From contig CAZWRY010000003.1 in the NCBI GenBank assembly GCA_964636505.1, positions 1 to 64,000 of the forward strand: a stretch of DNA of 64,000 bases. The letters run 5' to 3'. The position numbers and the translations under genes were made by a program. Under the pieces are notes generated by a model. It was not told the DNA's origin. It saw only the letters and a program-made list of their open reading frames with translations, and made no database searches. Of this stretch, positions 51,267 through 59,765 are shown in pieces. This DNA is from CAZSCF01 sp964636505 (lineage in GTDB: Bacteria > Patescibacteriota > Minisyncoccia > Moranbacterales > UBA2206). Position 1 is the stretch's first letter. Each line of letters begins with the position of its first letter.

Positions 51267-51932
51267 TTATATTGAGTCGCAAAAACATATTCGGCTATCA
51301 CCACAAGAAGCTGATTCGCTAGAACTACTCCATGTTCCGTCACTTTGACAAGTATAGGTTGTCGTTACTTGTGTCCCGGAACAACTAGCATATGGGACGC
51401 AGCTTGGAGTCCCCGGCGTTCCGCATGCCGGAACACTGCAACTGCACGAACCCGTAGTGCTTCTTGTGTCTCCGGTTGTATAGACTTTGTTGTTATAAAC
51501 ACAATAGCCATCCGTTGATCCAGCCAAACAGCATCTTGCCAGAATATTTCCATCCCCGGTTGCCTTGCTAACACCCGCGACATAATACCCGACTGGACAA
51601 TCTATACCTAAAAAACAAATATCCTGTCCTAAGACCGCCGCTCCACTGGTCATTTCACTAACCCATTTGCCCGTGCTCCTTAGATATACATCATTTATAT
51701 CCATATTTCCGCCAAGAGAGTTGGGAGCGGAAAAGTTGGGCGTAGTCGCACCAATACTGAAATTGCCGCTCTTATTTTGAGCTACTGGTCCGGTTGTAAT
51801 AGGCGCACCCACATTGCCAGAAGGAGCAGTACTTGTTGGCGGAGTCCAATCGGCCCTGGCTATTTGTATAGACAAACCCAAAACAATCCCGATCGCTACA
51901 ATTCCAAGCAAGCTTATTATTTTTTTCATCAT
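51267..51932 (-). CDS. Exported Cys-rich protein with ADWTPPTSTAPSGNVGAP-type start
   Basis: 221 aa. Signal peptide (1-27), then DWTPPTSTAPSGNVGAPI and VAQNKSGNFSIG, a pattern I associate with exported proteins of Moranbacteria-like genomes. The second half has about 14 Cys, probably disulfide-bonded. Function is unknown. The thioredoxin-like protein at 49301 may serve its folding. Confidence 0.65.
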   Translation of the reverse strand: MMKKIISLLGIVAIGIVLGLSIQIARADWTPPTSTAPSGNVGAPITTGPVAQNKSGNFSIGATTPNFSAPNSLGGNMDINDVYLRSTGKWVSEMTSGAAVLGQDICFLGIDCPVGYYVAGVSKATGDGNILARCCLAGSTDGYCVYNNKVYTTGDTRSTTGSCSCSVPACGTPGTPSCVPYASCSGTQVTTTYTCQSDGTWSSSSESASCGDSRICFCDSI

Positions 51933-51967
51933 AATTTTTTGAAATTAAAAATTATTTAATTTAATTT

Positions 51968-51995
51968 ATTATACCATTTATTTTCCGGAATACAA
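51968..51995 (-). promoter_or_regulatory. Promoter of the exported-protein run
   Basis: TTGTAT (51990-51995), 16-bp spacer, TATAAT (51968-51973) on the minus strand. Confidence 0.6.
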
Positions 51996-52002
51996 AATGC
52001 TG

Positions 52003-52851
52003 TCAAAACATTTTTGATTTTTTGTCAATATAAACACACATAGCTACGCTTACTGCTATCATAACCAAAGAAAAGATCTGCCCCAGGCTCAAAAAACCTA
52101 AGATAAGACCGATTTGGGAATCGGGCTCGCGAAAGAATTCAATAACAAATCTAAATAAGCCGTAAAGAAAAATATAGAAAGGCAATAATTTTCCCATTAT
52201 CCTCCGATTATTGCGCAGCAGCCAAAGAATTAGAAAAAGAACTATCCCTTCAAATAAGGCTTCGTAGAGCTGAGACGGATGACGAAGCATTATATTTGAA
52301 TTCTCGTCTAAAAAATACATTCCCCAAGACTTTTCCGTTAAACGGCCATACAGCTCACCATTAAAAAAATTTCCAAGTCGGCCAAAAAAATATCCCAAAG
52401 GAATAGCCGGTACGATAAAATCAGCCAAACGCCAGAAATTTACTTCGTATTTTTTAGCAAAAAATATGCTCGCTATGATTATTCCGATTAGTCCCCCGTG
52501 ATAACTGAGTCCATATATCCCCACAAAGTTTCCCTCAGCATTAAAGGGAGAAATTATCTGCCAAGGATTTTGCAGAAAAAAATGCGGATCATAAAAAAAT
52601 ACATACCCCAAGCGCGCGCCGATGATAATCCCGATGATGGCATAGACAAAAAAGTTTTCAATATTTTTGAAAACAAGGACAAAATCCGGAAAAATTTTGG
52701 AATCATTTTTAACTCTCCATTTTAAAAGCAGATAAATTATGATAAAAGTCACTAAATACATCAAGGAATACCAGGTCAAAGAAAAAAATCCGATTTTCAA
52801 GGCAATCGGATTAATATGCACGGGTAAATTTTGGTAAAAATTCTCAATCAT
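52003..52851 (-). CDS. lgt: Prolipoprotein diacylglyceryl transferase
   Basis: 282 aa with seven membrane helices. LSYHGGLIG and the signature FFGRLGNFFNGELYGR are diagnostic. It transfers diacylglycerol to the lipobox Cys of prolipoproteins in the membrane. It indicates that this organism makes lipoproteins. Normal length. Confidence 0.95.
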   Translation of the reverse strand: MIENFYQNLPVHINPIALKIGFFSLTWYSLMYLVTFIIIYLLLKWRVKNDSKIFPDFVLVFKNIENFFVYAIIGIIIGARLGYVFFYDPHFFLQNPWQIISPFNAEGNFVGIYGLSYHGGLIGIIIASIFFAKKYEVNFWRLADFIVPAIPLGYFFGRLGNFFNGELYGRLTEKSWGMYFLDENSNIMLRHPSQLYEALFEGIVLFLILWLLRNNRRIMGKLLPFYIFLYGLFRFVIEFFREPDSQIGLILGFLSLGQIFSLVMIAVSVAMCVYIDKKSKMF

Positions 52852-52860
52852 AAAGCCTGC

Positions 52861-53907
52861 TTAGTTGTATTCCTCCAATTGTTTTTTGAATTCCAGGGAA
52901 TAAATATCCCACAGAACCACAAAAAACGCCATCACAATCGGGCCGATAATAAAGCCGGCGGCTCCGAAAAAGATAATTCCGCCCAAAGTTGAAAGTAAAA
53001 TCAAAAGCGGATGCATTTTAGAATCTCTGCCAACCAGCTTTGGCCTCAAAATATTATCCAATGAAGCAATAATCAAAGCTCCCACTAAAAGAATAACCAG
53101 ACCGGAAGCAAAATGTCCGGTTATCATCATTATTACCCCGACCGGTATCCAAACAAAGCCGGTCCCCACATAAGGAAACATGGAGGCGATAGCCATTAAA
53201 ATTCCCAAAAGAATCGGCGAAGGAACTCCTGCCGCCAAAAATAAAATCGCTCCAATGGTCCCTTGTATCAACGCAATTAAAAAGGTTCCTTTAATAATAA
53301 TCCCGTAAGAAATCGCGTTGAACTTACGGATCAAAATTTTCTCATATTCATCTTTGAGCGGACTTAGTTCCATTATCTTCTTAACTAATTTTTTGCCGTC
53401 AATAAAAAGAAAAAATAAAGAGAAAAACATAATAAAAGCCATAAAAATGAAATTGGCTAAACTGTTGTACACTCCGCCCAAAATAGAAAGTGAGTTTTGA
53501 AAAAAGCTTTTGATTGTGGAGTTTACGATATCTTGGTTAATTATGCCTTCAATTCCCAAAAGCTTAAACAAAACCGATGAATTGGTTATGCTAATAAGTT
53601 GATTGACGGTATTTTTGGTTTCCGCAAAATTAATAACCACCACTTGAAGCTCGGTTATGACGGCATAGACAACCAAGGAAAGCGGGACGATAATAATCAG
53701 CACCACTAAAAAACATGTCAGCAAAGAGCTTAGCCCTTTGAATTTTAGCCACTTGAGCAATGCCGCATAAATAGGATAGAAAGAATGCGCTAGAATAACC
53801 GCCAAAACAAAAGGAACCACGAAAGGTTTCAACATGAAAAAAGTCAAAACTGTTATTCCGATTAAAATAAGCAAGAAAAAATAGACATTGTAATTCTTTA
53901 GTTGCAT
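52861..53907 (-). CDS. AI-2E family transporter, second copy
   Basis: 348 aa, same family as 16846-17880, with IMAIASMFPYVGTGFVWIPVGVIMMI and LVGRDSKMHPLLILLSTLGGIIFFGA (in pieces) at the C-terminal half. Ends LEFKKQLEEYN. Starts divergent from the YdjC-like gene; lgt follows it by 9 nt. Substrate unknown. Confidence 0.88.
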   Translation of the reverse strand: MQLKNYNVYFFLLILIGITVLTFFMLKPFVVPFVLAVILAHSFYPIYAALLKWLKFKGLSSLLTCFLVVLIIIVPLSLVVYAVITELQVVVINFAETKNTVNQLISITNSSVLFKLLGIEGIINQDIVNSTIKSFFQNSLSILGGVYNSLANFIFMAFIMFFSLFFLFIDGKKLVKKIMELSPLKDEYEKILIRKFNAISYGIIIKGTFLIALIQGTIGAILFLAAGVPSPILLGILMAIASMFPYVGTGFVWIPVGVIMMITGHFASGLVILLVGALIIASLDNILRPKLVGRDSKMHPLLILLSTLGGIIFFGAAGFIIGPIVMAFFVVLWDIYSLEFKKQLEEYN

Positions 53908-53984
53908 ACTTAATATTCAAATATTAAAAAATATTAATTTACTGTAAAAATCGCTTTCTTATAAATTGCGCTAGGTATAAATTT

Positions 53985-53990
53985 ATTATA
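53985..53990 (-). promoter_or_regulatory. Candidate -10 box for the second AI-2E gene and lgt
   Basis: TATAAT on the minus strand about 80 nt upstream of the start; no good -35 is visible. Confidence 0.4.
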
Positions 53991-54083
53991 ACATTTTTCC
54001 TAAAAAAGACTAATTTTTGGACTTTTTTGACGCCGATATGCTAGAATCACTATGTATAAAAAATTAATCTTTGCATAAAAAGG

Positions 54084-54776
54084 ATGCCTAATCTTATTTT
54101 ATCAGCCGATGATTTCGGCATAAACCAAAAAACCAACAATAATATTCTGGAGCTTATCCGGTTAAAAAAAATTGACCGAGTAGCCATTTTGGTTGATGGC
54201 TTACTTAGTCAATCCGAAATAAATCAATTGGTAAATTCAGGAATCAAGCTGGATATTCATCTTAATCTGGATAAATTAAGTAAAAAAAAGAATTCCGGAA
54301 AATTTAAAGAATGGGCCTTGGGTCGCATAATTTATTTTTTATACTTGTATTCCGTCGGGTCAATCGGCGCCGCTTCAGCTGAAGTTTCCTGGGAAGAACA
54401 GGTCTCAAAATTTGAGAAATTATTCAAACGAAAGCCGGACGGAGCCAACTCGCACCAACATATCCATTTTTTCCCCGTCTATTTTAAGGTTCTCCTGAAG
54501 ATTTGTAAAAAACACCGGATTGGTTATTTGCGTTTTGGAAGAAACTGCTTGCGAAAAAATATTAATTTTGTCTGTTTTATTCTAAACACGCTAAGGCTGA
54601 AAAATTTGAAAATTTTTTCCCAATCGGGGATCGCAACTTCCGAACTGCTTGTTAGTCTGGATTGGATAGACTCTGAGAAGATTGAAGTTTTTTTCCAAAG
54701 TTCAACTGAAGAAACAGTTGAGCTGGTCTGTCATCCGGAAAGAGAAAAAGAGTTTAAATTTTTAAAAAAATTCTAG
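54084..54776 (+). CDS. YdjC/ChbG-family carbohydrate deacetylase-like protein
   Basis: 230 aa. N-terminal LILSADDFGINQKTNNNIL (Asp pair), LDIHLNLD, and PDGANSHQHIHFFP with the metal-binding His pair match the family that deacetylates diacetylchitobiose and related sugars (ChbG, HpnK). The length fits. The start has AAAAGG directly abutting ATG. It ends in a 4-bp overlap with a convergent gene. Confidence 0.88.
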   Translation: MPNLILSADDFGINQKTNNNILELIRLKKIDRVAILVDGLLSQSEINQLVNSGIKLDIHLNLDKLSKKKNSGKFKEWALGRIIYFLYLYSVGSIGAASAEVSWEEQVSKFEKLFKRKPDGANSHQHIHFFPVYFKVLLKICKKHRIGYLRFGRNCLRKNINFVCFILNTLRLKNLKIFSQSGIATSELLVSLDWIDSEKIEVFFQSSTEETVELVCHPEREKEFKFLKKF

Positions 54777-55072
54777 TCTTCTTTGGTTTGATCCTCCTCG
54801 CCTAAAAATATTTTAGCCGCATAAACGGAGATTAAAACTAAAACCAGGGTTAAGATTATAGCATAAGCGAATTTTGCCCAAAGATTGCCTTTTTCCAAAG
54901 GAAACAAATATTCAATAAGTTCCTTGATCGCATCATTCCAGGCCAAGCCAACTACCAAGCCCAAGCCGGCGGTAATAAAAGTAAAAATCTTCTTGTTTAC
55001 CTCTCTCTGGATGGATCGTCCGTCCTTTTTTATTTTATTCAGACCGTTTTTTTTAAATATTTCCATAGACAT
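54773..55072 (-). CDS. Small membrane protein, DUF5654-like
   Basis: 99 aa with two hydrophobic helices. The pattern LGLVVGLAWNDAIKELIEYLFP resembles the DUF5654 family of small membrane proteins. Residues 1-27 are basic. Function unknown. Terminates within a convergent gene. Confidence 0.6.
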   Translation of the reverse strand: MSMEIFKKNGLNKIKKDGRSIQREVNKKIFTFITAGLGLVVGLAWNDAIKELIEYLFPLEKGNLWAKFAYAIILTLVLVLISVYAAKIFLGEEDQTKED

Positions 55073-55091
55073 TTAAAACAATAAATTTTTT

Positions 55092-55394
55092 TTATTTTTC
55101 TCCGTCCATTTCACGCAAAATATTTCGCATTGTCAAAACACCGGCTAAAAGTAAAACGGCAAAAAAAGCCCTGAAAACTATCGCTAAATAATAAGCCCAC
55201 GCGCTGTTTCCGAATTCAAATAACCCTAAAATTTCTCCGGCAACAAAAGCAATCAAGGCTCCCAAAATAAATTTATACGAGATATCCAGCTCTTTTTCCA
55301 CCCGCCAAACTATCCCGAAAGCAAAAATGATTGAAATAAGCGTCAGGGCAATCACGAAACTGCTTGAAATTATCTGAAAAAATTCGATTGTCAT
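55092..55394 (-). CDS. Small membrane protein, unknown
   Basis: 100 aa with three hydrophobic segments (IISSSFVIALTLISIIFAFG; FILGALIAFVAGEILGLF; YYLAIVFRAFFAVLLLAGVL). Its ATG overlaps the TGA stop of the upstream gene (ATGA), showing translational coupling and that TGA is a stop here. No family recognised. Confidence 0.6.
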   Translation of the reverse strand: MTIEFFQIISSSFVIALTLISIIFAFGIVWRVEKELDISYKFILGALIAFVAGEILGLFEFGNSAWAYYLAIVFRAFFAVLLLAGVLTMRNILREMDGEK

Positions 55395-56797
55395 CTGCCC
55401 ACCTCCTTTCTTTTTCCCAAAAAGCCTTCATTTTCAAAAATTTCCTCGGTAATTTGCACTTTGGCATTCTCTGAAAGATGATGTTCCAATATTAAAAGCA
55501 GAAGAAATATAAAAAACAAAGCCAAAAACAACAGAATCAACCAACCCAAACCGGACAAGATGCCTGTTAATGTAATAATTATCCCCGAGCCGAAACAAAA
55601 GAGAGGTTTTTCTTTCAGATAAAATTCATCTTCGGAAAAAATATTGATATTTTTGTATGAAGTTTTCACTAAAACTTTATATTTTCCGGTTTTTAATAAT
55701 TTTGATAAATCTATTTTTTTATAAATTTCTTGATTGCCAAAAATATTTACCGGATCGGAAAGTTCAATCAATTTATTGCCGGCAGAATCCTTTATTTCAT
55801 ATTTCAAAAAACTCAATTGAGGATTAAATTCGGTTATTTGGGTAATAACACTTTTAAGCTCCAGGATTTCCCCGGCATAAACAGCCTTGTCCTGATTTTG
55901 CACTTCCATTTCAAAATCAAAAGGCAATCCTTTTAAAGGAGCTACTATTTCTTTTATTCCTTCTTCCGCTTCTTTTTTGCTTACTATATAGAAAATCGCC
56001 GAATCTGATTTATATCGGGAAGAGTCCTTGGGATCAATAGCTTTGACTTTTATTTCATATGTTCCCAAAGCTAAATTCAAGGGAGGCTGCCATTGCCAAA
56101 AACCATTTTTATTGGCTCTTACTTCAGCAAATATCCCAGTCTTTCCGATTATTTCAATTCTTATCTTGGCTTTCTCCATATTGGTGTGACCGGTGAAAAC
56201 AGGTTTTTGATTTTCAATTTTAAAAACACCCGAAAAACTTTTAATCACTATTGAATCAATTGTTTCTATTTTACATGTTGGATTTTTTTTCTTTTCGTCA
56301 TTCTCGTCTTCATCGTCTCCTTCATCGGCTGGGATCGGAATGACACACGCCTCAATTGTTTTTTCAGCTAAATCAGAACTGACTTCGGTTCCGTTGGTGC
56401 CCACGGCCACAACAACATATTGGTATGTTCCAGGCCACAAAGCTTCGTCGGCATATTCATTGTCCGTAATCCCAATTTCCAGAAGCTCTCCATTTCTCAT
56501 TATTTTGAAAGAATCCACCAGCGGATCCGGACTCCAAGAAAGATGGATATACGCATCAGCCCCATCACAACCATCTGTGAGTTGAACCTCCGGCTTAGCC
56601 GGATCGCCGGCCACCAACACACTCACATTTACACCTTTTATTCGCCCGTATTTATCCTGGAAATCTCTTTTAAAAAAATTTTGGTCCAAAGAAAAACCAA
56701 CCGCCAGATAGCTTGTTAAAAAAAATAAGGCCAAGGCTAAATTGGCTTTCAGCAGCCATTTTATCGGAACTATCTTTTTTACTGATTTCCCAGACAT
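55391..56797 (-). CDS. Large membrane protein with Fn3/Ig-like domains
   Basis: 468 aa. N-terminal membrane helix (about 14-36), an Fn3-like domain (about 65-145, with IHLSWSPDPLVDSFKIMRNG), an Asp/Glu/Lys linker, an Ig-like domain (about 185-265), a further beta region and a C-terminal membrane helix (about 412-440). Both ends are therefore probably inside. Possible scaffold for surface proteins. Function unknown. Confidence 0.68.
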   Translation of the reverse strand: MSGKSVKKIVPIKWLLKANLALALFFLTSYLAVGFSLDQNFFKRDFQDKYGRIKGVNVSVLVAGDPAKPEVQLTDGCDGADAYIHLSWSPDPLVDSFKIMRNGELLEIGITDNEYADEALWPGTYQYVVVAVGTNGTEVSSDLAEKTIEACVIPIPADEGDDEDENDEKKKNPTCKIETIDSIVIKSFSGVFKIENQKPVFTGHTNMEKAKIRIEIIGKTGIFAEVRANKNGFWQWQPPLNLALGTYEIKVKAIDPKDSSRYKSDSAIFYIVSKKEAEEGIKEIVAPLKGLPFDFEMEVQNQDKAVYAGEILELKSVITQITEFNPQLSFLKYEIKDSAGNKLIELSDPVNIFGNQEIYKKIDLSKLLKTGKYKVLVKTSYKNINIFSEDEFYLKEKPLFCFGSGIIITLTGILSGLGWLILLFLALFFIFLLLLILEHHLSENAKVQITEEIFENEGFLGKRKEVGR

Positions 56798-56930
56798 TTT
56801 ATTTTTATTCTTTGTTTATTCAAAGCCCCTCTCTCTCCTGCCCTTTTTATTAATTTTATGATATCATAAACAGTGTCTTTTTTCTATAAAAATGTGTTAT
56901 TATAATAAGGTTCATTAAGAGAAATAATTT

Positions 56931-57434
56931 ATGCCAAAAAAAATATACAGCTTATTATTAGTCTGCCTGGGAATATTTTTTGTTTCCGGAAAAACTTTGG
57001 CGGTTTGTCCGGTTTGCACTGTTGCCGTTGGAGCCGGCGTAGGACTTTCCCGATGGCTGGGAATTGATGATACAATCGCCGGAGTATGGATCGGAGGACT
57101 CACTATTTCCCTGATTCTTTGGACAATCAGCTGGCTTAATAAAAAAAATATCCGCTTCAAGGGCCGAAATATTATCCTTTTTCTGGTCTATTATTTGCTA
57201 ATTGTTGTTCCTCTTTATTTTTCCGGAATCATCGGACATCCCTATAACACTTTATGGGGCTTGGATAAATTAATTTTGGGAATAATAACCGGAAGCTTTT
57301 TCTTCTTTTTGGGAGCCTGGGGTTATGCTTTCGTCAAACAAAAAAGAGGCAAGGCCCTTTTCCCTTTTCAAAAAGTCGTTATGCCCGTTTCTCCACTGAT
57401 AATCTTGAGTTTTATTTTTTATTTTTTAACTTAA
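56931..57434 (+). CDS. Membrane protein with N-terminal CPVC motif
   Basis: 167 aa. Signal-like first helix, then C-P-V-C-T-V-A-V-G-A-G just after it, followed by about four more membrane segments (VWIGGLTISLILWTISWL; ILFLVYYLLIVVPLYFSG and others). The CPVC pair near the membrane could bind metal, heme or form a disulfide, but no role is known to me. A -10-like TATAAT lies at 56901-56906. Confidence 0.6.
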   Translation: MPKKIYSLLLVCLGIFFVSGKTLAVCPVCTVAVGAGVGLSRWLGIDDTIAGVWIGGLTISLILWTISWLNKKNIRFKGRNIILFLVYYLLIVVPLYFSGIIGHPYNTLWGLDKLILGIITGSFFFFLGAWGYAFVKQKRGKALFPFQKVVMPVSPLIILSFIFYFLT

Positions 57435-57541
57435 GTTCGTTAAATAATCCCTTTTAAATAAATTAGGATTTTTTATTTAATTAATAAAAAATTAGTTAAA
57501 CAAATTATTATCCAAAATCTATTTAATAGGGCAAGTGACAT

Positions 57542-58075
57542 ATGGAAAACAGAGACTTTAAAAAAATAAATGAGTTTATAGACAAAGTTGATTCAATGAA
57601 AAAAGAAAATAAATTAGATCTCTCTTCTGATCAGGACTTGTCCATCGCTATTATGAATCTGGTCAGCATTGAAGAACATTTCTTTTTTACCGGAGCTAAG
57701 TTAAATAAGCCTGAATATTACGATCTCATCAAGGATGTTCGGGAGATGCGCAAAGAATTGCTCAAAAAAATAATCAAAGAATACGAAGGCGAGGTTTGGT
57801 GTATTTCCAAACATCTTTTAGCGGCCTCCATGCGCCTTATGGAAGTGGGAACCAAACAACTGGGAATAGGTAAAAAAGAAGAGGCCTATGATTTATTCAA
57901 TAAAGCTTACAATCTTTATTCTCTTTTTTGGGGCATAAACATGAAACTTATCAAAACCGATGATATCAAAAAAATAGATGAACAGGCTCTCAATAAGCAC
58001 GACCAGGAGAAAAAAGGCTTCATGGGAAAACTGGGCGAACTGGTTAAAAAGGCGATTGATTGCTGTATTGAATAA
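57542..58075 (+). CDS. Helical protein of unknown function
   Basis: 177 aa, mainly helical. Early coiled-coil-like Lys/Glu repeats (KKINEFIDKVDSMKKENKLDLS) and central segment HFFFTGAKLNKPEYYDLIKDVREMRKELL, later AYDLFNKAYNLYSLFWGINMKL. No family recognised. GTGACATATGG at the start lacks a strong ribosome site. Followed by a terminator. Possible link to the small minus-strand gene that shares the terminator. Confidence 0.6.
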   Translation: MENRDFKKINEFIDKVDSMKKENKLDLSSDQDLSIAIMNLVSIEEHFFFTGAKLNKPEYYDLIKDVREMRKELLKKIIKEYEGEVWCISKHLLAASMRLMEVGTKQLGIGKKEEAYDLFNKAYNLYSLFWGINMKLIKTDDIKKIDEQALNKHDQEKKGFMGKLGELVKKAIDCCIE

Positions 58076-58090
58076 AAAATTCTAAGGAAA

Positions 58091-58121
58091 AACGCTGCCG
58101 GTAACCTGACAGCGTTTTTTT
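58091..58121. terminator. Bidirectional terminator between 57542 and 58120 genes
   Basis: aacgctg/cagcgtt seven-base stem followed by T7 on the plus strand; A-run on the other side allows minus-strand use for the small gene ending at 58120. Confidence 0.85.
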
Positions 58122-58266
58122 AGTTTTTCCAGTTAAGTATTTTTTCTTCCAATGCCTTAACTTTATCCACAGATTTGTCAAAATTTTCCCAATCTCCTTT
58201 ATCCAAGCAATCTTTTTGAAAAGCGATAAGACATTCAAGTTCTTTTAGGAGTTGGAATTTTGACAT
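58120..58266 (-). CDS. 48-aa small protein, unknown
   Basis: A short frame on the minus strand (MSKFQLLKELECLIAFQKD, then a KVKALEEKILNWKN end). Helical, charged, two Cys. It sits behind a clear promoter (58381-58409) and a terminator-like leader hairpin, and before a terminator, which supports a real gene even though it is very short. No family recognised. Confidence 0.55.
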   Translation of the reverse strand: MSKFQLLKELECLIAFQKDCLDKGDWENFDKSVDKVKALEEKILNWKN

Positions 58267-58295
58267 AATTTAGTTGAAAAATAATAAATTAACAA

Positions 58296-58322
58296 ATAAA
58301 AAAATACCTTTCTGGAAAGTAT
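58296..58322 (-). promoter_or_regulatory. Terminator-like hairpin in the leader of the 48-aa gene
   Basis: ATACTTTC/GAAAGGTAT stem with one bulge, followed by T7 on the minus strand, 30 nt before the ATG. A possible upstream reading frame of 15 codons (MWSDKTETLGLVNLQ) ends right before it, but its ATG is so close to the -10 that its translation is doubtful. Confidence 0.6.
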
Positions 58323-58380
58323 GTTTTTTTATTGGAGGTTAACCAGCCCGAGAGTTTCTGTTTTATCTGACCACATAGTA

Positions 58381-58409
58381 AGTATACACTAATTTTTTGC
58401 TTTTGTCAA
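58381..58409 (-). promoter_or_regulatory. Consensus promoter of the 48-aa gene
   Basis: TTGACA (58404-58409), 17-bp spacer, TATACT (58381-58386) on the minus strand. The downstream leader of about 105 nt contains the hairpin. Confidence 0.85.
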
Positions 58410-58425
58410 AAACGAAAATAAAAAA

Positions 58426-59688
58426 TTATTTCTTGCTTGCGTAAGTTCCGGCTGCATAGCCCGTACTCCAGCAAATTTGCAAGTTATAGCCTCCGGTCGG
58501 CCCGTCTAAATCCAAGATTTCACCGGCAAAAAATAAATTGGAAACAATTCTGGATTGCATGGTTTTGGAATCAACTTCCCGCGTATCAATCCCTCCACTG
58601 GTTATGATCGCCTGTTTAAAATCGGCGACTCTCACCGCTGTCACGCTTAATTTTTTTAGTAAGTGCAACATTTTTTTTCTTTCTGTTTGAGTTATGAAAT
58701 GCATTTTTTTCTTCGCTTCAATGCCTGAAAGATCAATAAAGTTTTCAATCATTTTTTGCGGTAAAAGACTGCCTAAATAGTTTTTAAAATCTTTTTTGCT
58801 ATTTTCTTTGAAGTCTTTTTGAAGACGCTGATCCAATTCCTTAAAATCAAGAGCTGGTTTTAAGTCAATTTCAATTCGCACTTCGCTTTTTTTCAAAAGT
58901 TCATCCACTTTTTTGCTGATATCCAAAATAATCGGGCCGCTGAGACCAAAATGCGTAAAAAGCATTTCTCCAAAACGCTCATCTTGCTTTTTATTGTTCT
59001 GAAAAACACTTATCCTCACGTTTTTTAGGCTCAGGCCTTGCCAATTCTTGACCCAAATTTCTTTCGTCTTAATTGGTGCCAAAGCCGGTCTGGGTTCAAT
59101 AATCGTATGTCCCATTTTTTTGGCAAAAACATATCCCTCTCCGCTTGATCCGGTCGCCGGATAACTTTTCCCGCCAGTACACAAAATAAATTTATCCGCA
59201 TATATTTTTTCTGTTTTGCCCGCATTCGTTACTTTTACAAATTGTATTTTCTCTTTTTCCATTTCAAAACCTTTAACCTGATTCCCCAGAAATATTTTAA
59301 CTTTTTTTTCTTTTAAAAATCCCATCAATTTATTCAGCACATCTTGCGCCTTGTCAGACACGGGAAAAACTCGTCCGCCCCTTTCTATCTTTGTCGGCAT
59401 ATCTCTTGCTTCAAAAAATTCAATTATTTCTTTCGGACCAAAAGACGCAAGAGATGAAAATAAAAATTTACCCTTCTTCCCGAGCTCCGCAATAAATTTC
59501 CGCTCATCAAATTCGGCTTGAGTGATATTACAGCGACCTTTGCCAGTAATAAGGATCTTCTTGCCCAAATTTTTATTTTTTTCCAGCAAAACAACCCGAG
59601 CTCCTTGCTCAGCTGCGCGTCCGGCTGCCATCATTCCTGCCGGTCCGCCTCCAATTATTGCAATATCAAATTTTTGATAAGTTCCCAT
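58426..59688 (-). CDS. HI0933/YhiN-family FAD-dependent oxidoreductase
   Basis: 420 aa. FAD-binding GGGPAGMMAAGRAAEQGARV near the N-terminus, LITGKGRCNITQ, and the C-terminal GPTGGYNLQICWSTGYAAG are the YhiN signatures. Family members bind FAD; the substrate is unknown. Normal length. Confidence 0.92.
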   Translation of the reverse strand: MGTYQKFDIAIIGGGPAGMMAAGRAAEQGARVVLLEKNKNLGKKILITGKGRCNITQAEFDERKFIAELGKKGKFLFSSLASFGPKEIIEFFEARDMPTKIERGGRVFPVSDKAQDVLNKLMGFLKEKKVKIFLGNQVKGFEMEKEKIQFVKVTNAGKTEKIYADKFILCTGGKSYPATGSSGEGYVFAKKMGHTIIEPRPALAPIKTKEIWVKNWQGLSLKNVRISVFQNNKKQDERFGEMLFTHFGLSGPIILDISKKVDELLKKSEVRIEIDLKPALDFKELDQRLQKDFKENSKKDFKNYLGSLLPQKMIENFIDLSGIEAKKKMHFITQTERKKMLHLLKKLSVTAVRVADFKQAIITSGGIDTREVDSKTMQSRIVSNLFFAGEILDLDGPTGGYNLQICWSTGYAAGTYASKK

Positions 59689-59726
59689 AAATTATTTTCT
59701 GTTTTTAGTTTAGCATAAAATCCAAT

Positions 59727-59758
59727 AAAAAAAGCAACTGATAAACAAGCTGCTTTTT
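59727..59758 (-). terminator. Intrinsic terminator after typA
   Basis: AAAGCAGCT.../AGTTGCTTT hairpin followed by T7 on the minus strand, 8 nt after the typA stop. Confidence 0.8.
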
Positions 59759-59765
59759 GAAAGTT

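Noticed and set aside
55391..55394. UGA-as-glycine code (as in Absconditabacteria)
   Set aside because: TGA ends one gene and overlaps the next ATG, and long conserved proteins use TGG for Trp with no internal TGA needed.
58331..58376. 15-codon leader peptide of the 48-aa gene as a definite gene
   Set aside because: Its ATG is only 5 nt after the -10 box, likely upstream of or at the transcription start, so it is kept only as a possibility.
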